Shown piece after piece: positions 5,904 to 12,931 of a stretch of DNA of 22,920 nt (positions are counted from its first letter, which is position 1; the number at the start of each line of letters is the position of its first letter). A model generated the notes under the pieces. It saw nothing but the letters and a program-made list of their open reading frames with translations, was not told the origin of the DNA and did not search any database. Source of the stretch: a virus; the IMG/VR virus record IMGVR_UViG_3300030090_003725, positions 1-22,920 of that record. One strand, written 5' to 3'. Made by a program: the position numbers and the translations under genes.

Positions 5904-6344
5904 ATGGGTTTTCCTTTTGAAATTATAACCATGCTTGGTTCTACTTTGTTAAGTAGTTTGCTTAGTATTTGGTCGCAAAGCCGTAAAGCCAAAGCGGAAG
6001 AACAAAAACTTTTGATTACAAGAGGCGAGTTTGAGATAAAAGCTAGGCAACAATCTTTAAGTCATGGGCTAAAAGACAAAGGATTTGCTTGGACTAGAAG
6101 AATAATTGCACTGACTGCTATATTTGCAATTGTGCTTTTGCCAAAACTTGTTGCTGTATTTTATCCCGATGTAGACGTAACTGTTGGATATACGAACTGG
6201 CGTCCAGGTTTTATGTTTTTTAGAGAAGGACGAGAGGTTTTTGAATGGATTACATTTCAAGGTTTGGTTATAACTCAATTAGATACCAATTTAGTATCGG
6301 CTATAATTGGCATGTACTTTGGTGGTAGTTTGGTAAAACGATAA
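5904..6344 (+). CDS. Three-helix holin-like membrane protein, hypothetical
   Basis: This 146-residue protein has hydrophobic segments at about residues 5-23, 66-87 (RIIALTAIFAIVLLPKLVAV) and 118-144. The first two are separated by a charged helical linker (SQSRKAKAEEQKLL). The region between the second and third helices is a polar loop with YTNWRPGFMFF. Its length and three-helix layout resemble the 'holin of 3TMs' type found in phages and gene-transfer agents; this comparison is from memory. It follows the 58-residue gene by eight bases. A holin or a holin partner is the most likely role, and it could pair with the two-helix protein at 5086-5469. Confidence 0.72.
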   Translation: MGFPFEIITMLGSTLLSSLLSIWSQSRKAKAEEQKLLITRGEFEIKARQQSLSHGLKDKGFAWTRRIIALTAIFAIVLLPKLVAVFYPDVDVTVGYTNWRPGFMFFREGREVFEWITFQGLVITQLDTNLVSAIIGMYFGGSLVKR

Positions 6345-6360
6345 AGATTATTATAGAAAA

Positions 6361-8250
6361 ATGGCATTATCTAAATACATATTAAGACCTGGTATCGATA
6401 GAGAAGGTACTGAGTATAGCAATGAAGGCGGTTGGTTTGATGCCAACCTAGTTCGCTTTCGTAAAGGTTTGCCTGAAAAAATAGGTGGTTGGACCAAAGA
6501 TATTTCTAGTTCTTTCTTAGGCCTGTGTCGAGCATTGCATGCTTGGGTTAACTTAGACACCACAAAGTTTTTAGGTTTAGGAACCACTTTAAAATATTAC
6601 ATTTTATCAGGAGACACCTATAACGATGTCACTCCCATAAGAGCTACAACATCTGCTGGAGATGTGACTTTCTCTGCGACAAATGGTGATGCAACGATTA
6701 CTGTAGCTGATACAGCACACGGCGCAGTGCAAAATGATTTTGTTACTTTTAGTGGTGCAGCATCTTTAGGCGGCAACATAATTGCTGCTGTATTAAATCA
6801 AGAATACCAAATAGCAACGATTGTTAATGACAATAGTTACACCATTGAAGCAAAAGATACGTCTGGCGCTACAGTCACTGCTAATGCGAGTGATTCAGGC
6901 AATGGCGGATCAAGCACTGTTGGAACATATCAAATAAACGTAGGAATAGACGATTATGTCCCTGGTTCTGGTTGGGGCGCAGGCACTTGGGGAGGTGGAA
7001 CTTTTGGATCCGTTAGCGCATTGTCTGCAATTAACCAATTAAGATTGTGGTCACACGATAATTTTGGTGAAGACCTTCTTATGAATGTTCGTGCAGGCGG
7101 TATTTATTATTGGGACACCAGTGCCAAAACATTGGGAACAGACAGGGCTGTGGCTTTGAGTGATTTATCAGGCGCTAATTTGCCTCCTACAAAAGCGCTT
7201 CAAGTATTGGTCAGCGACATTGACAGGCATGTTATTTGTATTGGAGCCGATCCTTTAAATGATGGAGGAACAGCCAGGACTGGATCAATTGACCCTATGT
7301 TTATTGCTTGGTCTGATCAAGAAAACGCAGCCGAATGGGAACCAAAACTAACAAACACTGCTGGATCTTTTAGATTGTCATCAGGATCATCCATTGTTGG
7401 CGCATTAAGAGCAAGACAAGAAACGCTTGTTTGGACAGATAATTCGTTATATTCAATGACATATGTCGGTTCTCCCTATACTTTTAGCACAAACTTGGTC
7501 AATGAAGGCGTGGGTTTGGTTGGACCTAAAGCTTCAATCAATGCACCCGATGGCGTGTTTTGGATGGACATGAAAGGATTTTATTTTTACAACGGCGCTG
7601 TGGCAGCGTTGCCATGCTCTGTGCATGATTATGTTTTTAGCGATCTAAACATTACTCAAGCATATAAAGTGTTTGGTTTTCTAAATAAAGCGTTCAATGA
7701 GGTCGGTTGGTATTATTGTTCAAGCGACAGTTCTGAGATCAATCGTTATGTTGTTTACAATTATCTTGAAAAAACTTGGTCAATTGGCCAGTTATCAAGA
7801 CATGCTTGGTTGGACGAAGGCGTTGAAGATTATCCTAGAGCAACCGGAACAGATACTTACAACTACTTATACAAACATGAAACAGGCAACGACGCAGATG
7901 GATCGCCTATGGATAATGTCTACATTGAGTCCAGTAGCATGGACATACAAGAAGGAGATTACTATACATTTGTAAATCGAATTATTCCTGATATTCGTTT
8001 TACAGGCACAAACAGTGGCGCAGCTATGAATGTTGTATTGAAAAAGAAAAACTTTCCAGCTGAAAGTTTAAGCACTGCATCGACCACTTCTATTACTTCT
8101 TCGACCACTAAAATCAACACAAGAGCCAGAGCCAGACAAGTTGCAATACGTTTTGAGTCAGACGATGACAATTCTGCTGGATTAAGAGAAGGGTTAGGAT
8201 TTCGTGTAGGAGCCACTAGAATGGAAATCAGGCCTAACGGTAGGCGTTAG
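6361..8250 (+). CDS. P22 gp10-like tail accessory / stabilisation protein
   Basis: This is a 629-residue beta-rich protein. The N-terminus (NEGGWFDANLVRFRKGLPEK) states a 'list of values' start seen in this type of phage protein. Residues about 98-190 form an inserted beta domain (VTFSATNGDATITVAD, NDFVTFSGAASLGG) of the kind often labelled FCCH-like. The remainder looks like a beta-propeller, with IVGALRARQETLVWTDNSLY and VGPKASINAPDGVFWMD. The end, REGLGFRVGATRMEIRPNGR, resembles the close of P22 gp10. P22 gp10 joins the portal and gp4 ring to the tail needle in short-tailed phages. The match is by layout and motif memory, not by alignment. Its stop overlaps the next start (TAGTG). Confidence 0.75.
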   Translation: MALSKYILRPGIDREGTEYSNEGGWFDANLVRFRKGLPEKIGGWTKDISSSFLGLCRALHAWVNLDTTKFLGLGTTLKYYILSGDTYNDVTPIRATTSAGDVTFSATNGDATITVADTAHGAVQNDFVTFSGAASLGGNIIAAVLNQEYQIATIVNDNSYTIEAKDTSGATVTANASDSGNGGSSTVGTYQINVGIDDYVPGSGWGAGTWGGGTFGSVSALSAINQLRLWSHDNFGEDLLMNVRAGGIYYWDTSAKTLGTDRAVALSDLSGANLPPTKALQVLVSDIDRHVICIGADPLNDGGTARTGSIDPMFIAWSDQENAAEWEPKLTNTAGSFRLSSGSSIVGALRARQETLVWTDNSLYSMTYVGSPYTFSTNLVNEGVGLVGPKASINAPDGVFWMDMKGFYFYNGAVAALPCSVHDYVFSDLNITQAYKVFGFLNKAFNEVGWYYCSSDSSEINRYVVYNYLEKTWSIGQLSRHAWLDEGVEDYPRATGTDTYNYLYKHETGNDADGSPMDNVYIESSSMDIQEGDYYTFVNRIIPDIRFTGTNSGAAMNVVLKKKNFPAESLSTASTTSITSSTTKINTRARARQVAIRFESDDDNSAGLREGLGFRVGATRMEIRPNGRR

Positions 8251-8573
8251 TGGCAAAACTTCTTGAAACGAGGCTTCCTGGCGCTGTAGGAGAGGTTTCG
8301 CCTGACCTATACAATCGTTTAGTTCGTATTTTAGAGTTAAACTTAGGCGGATTTGATCCAACGGCAACACCGCAATACACTTTAACAACGCTTTCAGAAA
8401 ACAAATTTAACCCTGGCGATGTCATTTGGAACCTTAATGCAGGCAGTTTACAAGTTTTTGATGGCTCTAAATGGTATGACATTTACTCTGGGACCACTAG
8501 AGGAGTCAGCGCAACAGGAGCCGTTGGTTCGCTTTCGGTAAGTACGAATGGGGCAATATCCGTTGATTTATAA
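8250..8573 (+). CDS. Small structural-type protein (107 aa), hypothetical
   Basis: This protein starts with GTG overlapping the previous stop TAG by one base. It contains a helical start (VSPDLYNRLVRILELNLGGF) and then a beta hairpin motif, GDVIWNLNAGSLQVFDGSKW. The latter is a short repeat often seen in tail and fibre-associated phage proteins that ends in 'W' turns. The tail ends SLSVSTNGAISVDL. The gene is the last of its tightly linked group before a 68-base gap. A minor tail or connector component is likely; nothing more specific can be said. Confidence 0.75.
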   Translation: MAKLLETRLPGAVGEVSPDLYNRLVRILELNLGGFDPTATPQYTLTTLSENKFNPGDVIWNLNAGSLQVFDGSKWYDIYSGTTRGVSATGAVGSLSVSTNGAISVDL

Positions 8574-8592
8574 CTTAAAACATAGATATACT
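8563..8592 (+). promoter_or_regulatory. Possible sigma70-type promoter before the Gly-rich virion genes
   Basis: TTGATT (8563-8568) and TATACT (8587-8592) are separated by 18 bases, close to the -35/-10 consensus TTGACA/TATAAT (four and five matches of six). Transcription would start near 8599 and leave a leader of about 40 bases before the ATG at 8642. The site lies at the only real gap within the virion gene block. AT-rich DNA yields such matches by chance, so this is moderate evidence only. Confidence 0.35.
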
Positions 8593-8595
8593 ATA

Positions 8596-8640
8596 GAGAT
8601 TCTCGGCTCGTGGGATCTTCGCAAACTTATGTGATGCGAA
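8596..8640 (+). other. Structured leader: two mutually exclusive hairpins
   Basis: Bases 8596-8603 can pair with 8612-8619 (about eight pairs, including G-U wobbles, with an eight-base loop). Bases 8618-8623 (TTCGCA) can pair with 8635-8640 (TGCGAA). The stems share bases 8618-8619, so they cannot both form completely. The second stem ends one base before the ATG at 8642 and could affect ribosome access. No U-run follows, so neither looks like an intrinsic terminator. No clear Shine-Dalgarno precedes the gene. Confidence 0.35.
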
Positions 8641-8641
8641 A

Positions 8642-9394
8642 ATGAGAGAAGACATTGCAGAACAATTAGGCGTAACTCCAACACCAGGTGGTTTGGAAGT
8701 TCTTTTGCGTCAATCAGAAAACAATAAAATGGCCAGTGGCGGCATTGTGAACATGGCCAATGGTGGCTTTGCACTTAGTGTTTTATCTGGAATGTTAAAT
8801 CCTGGCGGTTCAGGAGGCTCTCAATTTGACCCATCAGGAATGTTAACAGCGGGTGCAAATGCATTGACTGGAGGTGGGTTTGGTCTTGTTAAATATCTTG
8901 CTGAGCTTGCTAATAGAAACCGATCTTCAAATCCTTTATCAAATCCTTTTCTCGATTCAGATTCATCTGTTAGGCCTGTAGACCTTATGTCTGCTGGTCC
9001 TTCTTACTATGGTTCTATGATGAGAATGTCTTCAGGCGTAGGAGAATTCCCTGGCGGAAAAGGCGGAGGAAAGGGCGCTGGCGGACTACAAGGTATATAT
9101 GGACGAATGATTAGAAAAGAAAATCGTAAATTAAACAGATTAATTGACAGATTTGCAGACACGCCTTTTGCACAAACAGTAATAAATTTTGTAAACAGAA
9201 AAAAAGAACAAGGTTTTGGATCGGGTGCATACGATGCGTTTGATAGGGTGGCTGCAAGCCCTCCAGTCAGTTATGCTTCTAGCACTGGCGTGCCTAGAAA
9301 CTTGCTTAACTTTAAAGAACTAAAAGAATATTATAAAAAACACGGCACTTTTATGAGAGAAGGAGCGCCAAAACCACAATATGGGGATGATTAA
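8642..9394 (+). CDS. Gly-rich virion-type protein with MxxGG motif, hypothetical
   Basis: This is a 250-residue protein. After a short helical start (REDIAEQLGVTPTPGGLEVL) it has ASGGIVNMANGG (residues 31-42), a motif typical of virion proteins in marine phages and shared with the 751-residue protein downstream. The middle is Gly/Ser-rich and hydrophobic (SVLSGMLNPGGSGG). The C-terminal half is basic and helical (RMIRKENRKLNRLIDRFAD) and ends in LLNFKELKEYYKKHG. There is no enzyme motif. Its stop overlaps the next start (TAATG). A minor virion or ejection protein is the most likely class. Confidence 0.75.
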   Translation: MREDIAEQLGVTPTPGGLEVLLRQSENNKMASGGIVNMANGGFALSVLSGMLNPGGSGGSQFDPSGMLTAGANALTGGGFGLVKYLAELANRNRSSNPLSNPFLDSDSSVRPVDLMSAGPSYYGSMMRMSSGVGEFPGGKGGGKGAGGLQGIYGRMIRKENRKLNRLIDRFADTPFAQTVINFVNRKKEQGFGSGAYDAFDRVAASPPVSYASSTGVPRNLLNFKELKEYYKKHGTFMREGAPKPQYGDD

Positions 9395-10674
9395 TGGCTA
9401 TTGAGAGAAACCCTTTTCAAGAAACAATTGGATTACCACCTCTAGGAGGATTTTCTGGTACTGACGACGTCAGTGATGCGGCGGTTATGGCCGCAATAAT
9501 TGAAGCTTACGGAGGAGGTTCGCTTGGTGGCACAGATGACATATATGATTTTGGAAAAGATTTAACAGAAGAAATCATTGCCAAACACAGCAACCCTGAA
9601 GACATTGAAAACTATGTAGGAACTAGAGAAGAAGTTATTGATCTTTTAGATTTAGATTCAGCAGTAGATACATTCATAGATACGCCCGATGAATTTCCAG
9701 TTCCTTCAACAACTTTACCAGATGATCCTACTGTAGAAGCAGACTCTTTAATGCGAATACTTGATGAATACGGATACACAAGCCCTAATGTTCCGACAGA
9801 TAAAGAGTCTATTGAAAATGTTATGACAAATTTGCAAGACATAGCCTTAAACCCAGACATAATAAATGTTCCAGGTGGAGGAATATCTGACATTGATCCT
9901 GATGATATATTAAATGCAGGAAATACTGATGAAGTATTTGGCATATCTACTGGTGATGTGTTAGGTGAAGGCGTTGAAGGTGAAGGCGTTGAAGGTGAAG
10001 GTGAAGGTGTTGAGGGTGAGGGCGGTGGCATTAAAGACATGCTATCCAAGGCTTATGACAAATTAGGATTTAGCGGAGTATTAAGTTTAATTAGTCTTCT
10101 AGCAGGAGGATTAAGTGGTGGCGGATCAAGAGGTCAACAAGGAGGACTTGGAGCATTCACTTCTGGTCAAGTTGATCCATATGGATTAGGAGCTACTGCA
10201 AACTACGGCGCTATGCCTGGAAGCGGAATGGGACAACCAGTATATTTGCCAAATACAAATGCACCGATTTATTATCCATTTGCTTCTGAAGTCACCAAAC
10301 AATACAACGCACAACAAGGCGGACCGTTCTCGTTTACAGCAGGACCACCACCAGAAGCAATGATTCAAAACCTAACATCACAAAGAATCCCTGGGGTTCA
10401 ATATGTGGCTGAAGGAAAGTTTATAAGGCGCAACGGATTAACCGAAGGTCCAGGCACTGAAACCAGTGATGACATACCAGCCATGTTATCCGATGGTGAG
10501 TTTGTGACCAATGCTGAAGCGAACCGAGGCATCGGTGCAATGGCATTGCTCGATCAAGGCATGCCACAAGAGGTTGCAATGGATCCAGAACAACAACGAT
10601 TAGCGGGCGCTAGACAAATGTATTTACAGCAAGCCATGGGACAACAAATGGCTAAACAATTGAGGAAGGGATAA
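9394..10674 (+). CDS. Acidic then Gly/Gln-rich virion-type protein
   Basis: This is a 426-residue protein. Residues 1-190 are strongly acidic (many Asp/Glu, with DDVSDAAVMAAIIEAYGGG and EDIENYVGTREEVIDL). Residues 191-212 are a Gly-Glu-Val tandem repeat. Residues about 225-245 are hydrophobic (GVLSLISLLAGGLSGGG). The C-terminal part is Gly/Gln/Pro-rich and holds the conserved motif GPGTETSDDIPAMLSDGEFV at about residues 353-372. I recognise that motif from internal or tail-associated virion proteins of marine phages. It ends in a Gln/Met-rich helix (YLQQAMGQQMAKQLRKG). Starts and stops overlap both neighbours (TAATG). Enzymatic activity is not apparent. A virion or DNA-ejection component is inferred. 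Confidence 0.78.
   Translation: MAIERNPFQETIGLPPLGGFSGTDDVSDAAVMAAIIEAYGGGSLGGTDDIYDFGKDLTEEIIAKHSNPEDIENYVGTREEVIDLLDLDSAVDTFIDTPDEFPVPSTTLPDDPTVEADSLMRILDEYGYTSPNVPTDKESIENVMTNLQDIALNPDIINVPGGGISDIDPDDILNAGNTDEVFGISTGDVLGEGVEGEGVEGEGEGVEGEGGGIKDMLSKAYDKLGFSGVLSLISLLAGGLSGGGSRGQQGGLGAFTSGQVDPYGLGATANYGAMPGSGMGQPVYLPNTNAPIYYPFASEVTKQYNAQQGGPFSFTAGPPPEAMIQNLTSQRIPGVQYVAEGKFIRRNGLTEGPGTETSDDIPAMLSDGEFVTNAEANRGIGAMALLDQGMPQEVAMDPEQQRLAGARQMYLQQAMGQQMAKQLRKG
9964..10023 (+). repeat. Tandem 15-base repeat coding Gly-Glu-Gly-Val-Glu
   Basis: The unit GGTGAAGGCGTTGAA occurs twice exactly (9964-9978, 9979-9993). It is followed by a six-base half unit, a third copy with three substitutions (10000-10014, GGTGAAGGTGTTGAG) and a degenerate remnant. 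The frame is kept throughout. It lies inside the 426-residue virion-type gene and looks like recent in-frame slippage or duplication. Confidence 0.85.
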
Positions 10675-12929
10675 TGTCAATATACGAACAAAGATTTAAC
10701 GTTCAACAACCGATTACCGCACCACAAGCGGGTTATAAGTTTTACCAACCTTACTATGAAGACTACACAAGGAGATTAGGCGCAGGTGTATTCGGCACAC
10801 CAGGTGGTGTAGGCGGCTTAATTAATCAGCCTCAAGACATTCCATTGCAACAAACGGCAGGAATGACTCCATTAATGATGATGGCTAGACAAGGGCTTAT
10901 GGGAGCCGGTCCCTATACGCCTGCTTATAAAACTTCTGCTCAACTAATGGATGAAGCTGCTGGAGGGTATCGGGCTTCAACGGGTGGGTTTGATCCGTCA
11001 AGAATGATTTCTCCATATTACGATCCATTTGAAAGCCAAGTTATAGATGACACATTAAGCAGAATGAGAAAAACATCTGCTCAACAAGACATTGCAGGCC
11101 GTGCACAAGATGTAAGTAGCGGTGCTTTTGGCGGTTCTAGAAGCAGATTGTTAGCAAAAGAAAGACAAAGAGAGTCGGATCGAGGCATCATGCAAGCACT
11201 TGCTGGCATCAGAAGTCAAGGATTCCAAAGCGCTAGAGATGCAGCAATGGCTGAAAACGCTAGGCGTATGGCTGCCATAAGTGGTGCTGCTGGAGGCTTG
11301 GGCGGTATCGCAGGACAAGTTCTAGGATTAGGCGGTCAACGACAACAAGAAATGATGAATTATTTGCAAATGATGGATCAATTTGGACGAGGAGGAAGAG
11401 ACATTTACGAAACAGGTCTAAGCCGAATCCAAGACGCAGCCATGAGAAAAGCACAAGAGCCTTGGGAAAGAATTATGAAAGGCATGGGAATCTTGCAAGG
11501 CATGAGACCAGGTGAGTTGATTGGCGGATATGGAACCACTGTTCCAGCTCAACCTCCAAAACCTTATCATGAACCTACTGCCATAGGAAGCGCTATAGAT
11601 TTAGCCACTGGCATTGGAAATCTTTTTAGTCTTTTCGGAGGCGGCGGAAAGAAAGACGGCGGATACATTGAAAAACCTAAAGACTACAATGCTGGCGGTA
11701 TTGTCAGTGGGATTGTTCCAGTCAATATGCAAGACGGCGGTGATGCCGCACAAGAAATGATGGACGATCTTCCAGATTGGGTTAAAAAAGGAATGGAGTC
11801 AGACAATTTTTTTGAAAGAAAAGCAGCAATGGATTACATCAGCACCGTAGGAGCCATAGATTTAGATCCAATAAGTGACATAACAGAAGAGGGCATTCAA
11901 AAAGCAGGCATGTCAGGCACAGGCCTAGAAGCGTTGCTCTTATCAGCACTGGCTGCGGGCAAAGCAAGAAAAGGAAACATAGTAAAAGCTGGCCAACAAG
12001 GAAAAACAGCACTGCAATCATGGACATCATTGTTAAACAGAAGACTTAGAGATGCTGCTGAGAAAGCCAATCGAAGAAAAGCAGCACAAAGAAAAGCTGG
12101 TGGTAAACCAACACCTATTAGTGGCCCTGGAGGAAGAACGCCTGCACTAACTGGTCCAGGGACTGGTGCGGGTGGTCCAAGAAAAGCAACTTTTGGAGAC
12201 ATATTTGGAAGTGGAGCTGCTGGTGCAGGAGCTGGCGCAGGTACTGAAGCTGCAAAAAGAACCGTTGCTCAAAGATTGGGTGATCTTATAAAACGAAATA
12301 AAGGAAGACTAGGTGTAGGCGCAGTTACTGTTGCTGGTGCGCCTTTTGCTTATAATTACTTTTTTGGCGATGATGACGGAGAAGTTGTAACGGCTGATCC
12401 TGAACAATTTGAAGAGTATTTAAAACTTAGACAAAAAGAAATAGAAGAAGCAAAAACCAAAGCAGAAAAAGAAGAATTGATGGCAGACATCATTAGAACC
12501 GGTAATCGGATCACTGCAATGGGTCGTGAAGAAGGTTATGGAGATGTTACTTTTGGTGATCTAGGTAGAATATTTGGCGAAGAAAGAATGGATCTGCCAG
12601 CAAAAGAAGCCGCTGATTTAGCTGCACTTGAACAAACGGCTAAAGCTTCGGGCATGAGTTTGGAAGAATACTTACAATTGGGACAACAAGATGAATTGGC
12701 TTCTAGAGGAGAATCCAAAGAAGCATTGGCTCAGAAAGTTTTGGAAGATGGTTATGCACGATATGGCGTTGATTTTAAAAATCACCCTGATGTATTAAGC
12801 GGTAAGAAATCGGGCGCTCAACTTCGATTAGAAATGATGAACGCTTTGATGTCGATGGGTTACGAAGAACTAAAATCTTTTTCTAAAAAATTAAGCGAAG
12901 AAATTGATGTCAGTGCCAAAGATTCTTAA
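10674..12929 (+). CDS. Probable internal virion / ejection protein (751 aa)
   Basis: This is a 751-residue protein with a Shine-Dalgarno (AGGAAGGG) just before a start that overlaps the previous stop. Residues about 114-190 (PYYDPFESQVIDDTLSRM, SSGAFGGSRSRLLAKERQRE, GIRSQGFQSARDAAMAE) form a long helical region that I associate with virion proteins of marine phages. Residues 339-356 carry NAGGIVSGIVPVNMQDGG, related to the MxxGG motif upstream. Residues about 430-540 are Ala/Lys/Arg-rich. A single hydrophobic segment lies at about residues 544-565 (LGVGAVTVAGAPFAYNYFFG), and a charged helical C-terminus follows. A role in the internal core or ejected channel is inferred from composition and position just before the giant protein. 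No lytic motif is visible. Confidence 0.75.
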   Translation: MSIYEQRFNVQQPITAPQAGYKFYQPYYEDYTRRLGAGVFGTPGGVGGLINQPQDIPLQQTAGMTPLMMMARQGLMGAGPYTPAYKTSAQLMDEAAGGYRASTGGFDPSRMISPYYDPFESQVIDDTLSRMRKTSAQQDIAGRAQDVSSGAFGGSRSRLLAKERQRESDRGIMQALAGIRSQGFQSARDAAMAENARRMAAISGAAGGLGGIAGQVLGLGGQRQQEMMNYLQMMDQFGRGGRDIYETGLSRIQDAAMRKAQEPWERIMKGMGILQGMRPGELIGGYGTTVPAQPPKPYHEPTAIGSAIDLATGIGNLFSLFGGGGKKDGGYIEKPKDYNAGGIVSGIVPVNMQDGGDAAQEMMDDLPDWVKKGMESDNFFERKAAMDYISTVGAIDLDPISDITEEGIQKAGMSGTGLEALLLSALAAGKARKGNIVKAGQQGKTALQSWTSLLNRRLRDAAEKANRRKAAQRKAGGKPTPISGPGGRTPALTGPGTGAGGPRKATFGDIFGSGAAGAGAGAGTEAAKRTVAQRLGDLIKRNKGRLGVGAVTVAGAPFAYNYFFGDDDGEVVTADPEQFEEYLKLRQKEIEEAKTKAEKEELMADIIRTGNRITAMGREEGYGDVTFGDLGRIFGEERMDLPAKEAADLAALEQTAKASGMSLEEYLQLGQQDELASRGESKEALAQKVLEDGYARYGVDFKNHPDVLSGKKSGAQLRLEMMNALMSMGYEELKSFSKKLSEEIDVSAKDS

Positions 12930-12931
12930 CA

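Noticed and set aside
8575-8592. T7/SP6-type RNA polymerase promoter (ends in ACTATAG at 8590-8596)
   Set aside because: The core ACTATAG matches but only about ten of 18 positions agree with the T7 consensus, no second copy was found in another gap, and no phage RNA polymerase gene is visible. The sigma70 reading explains it as well.
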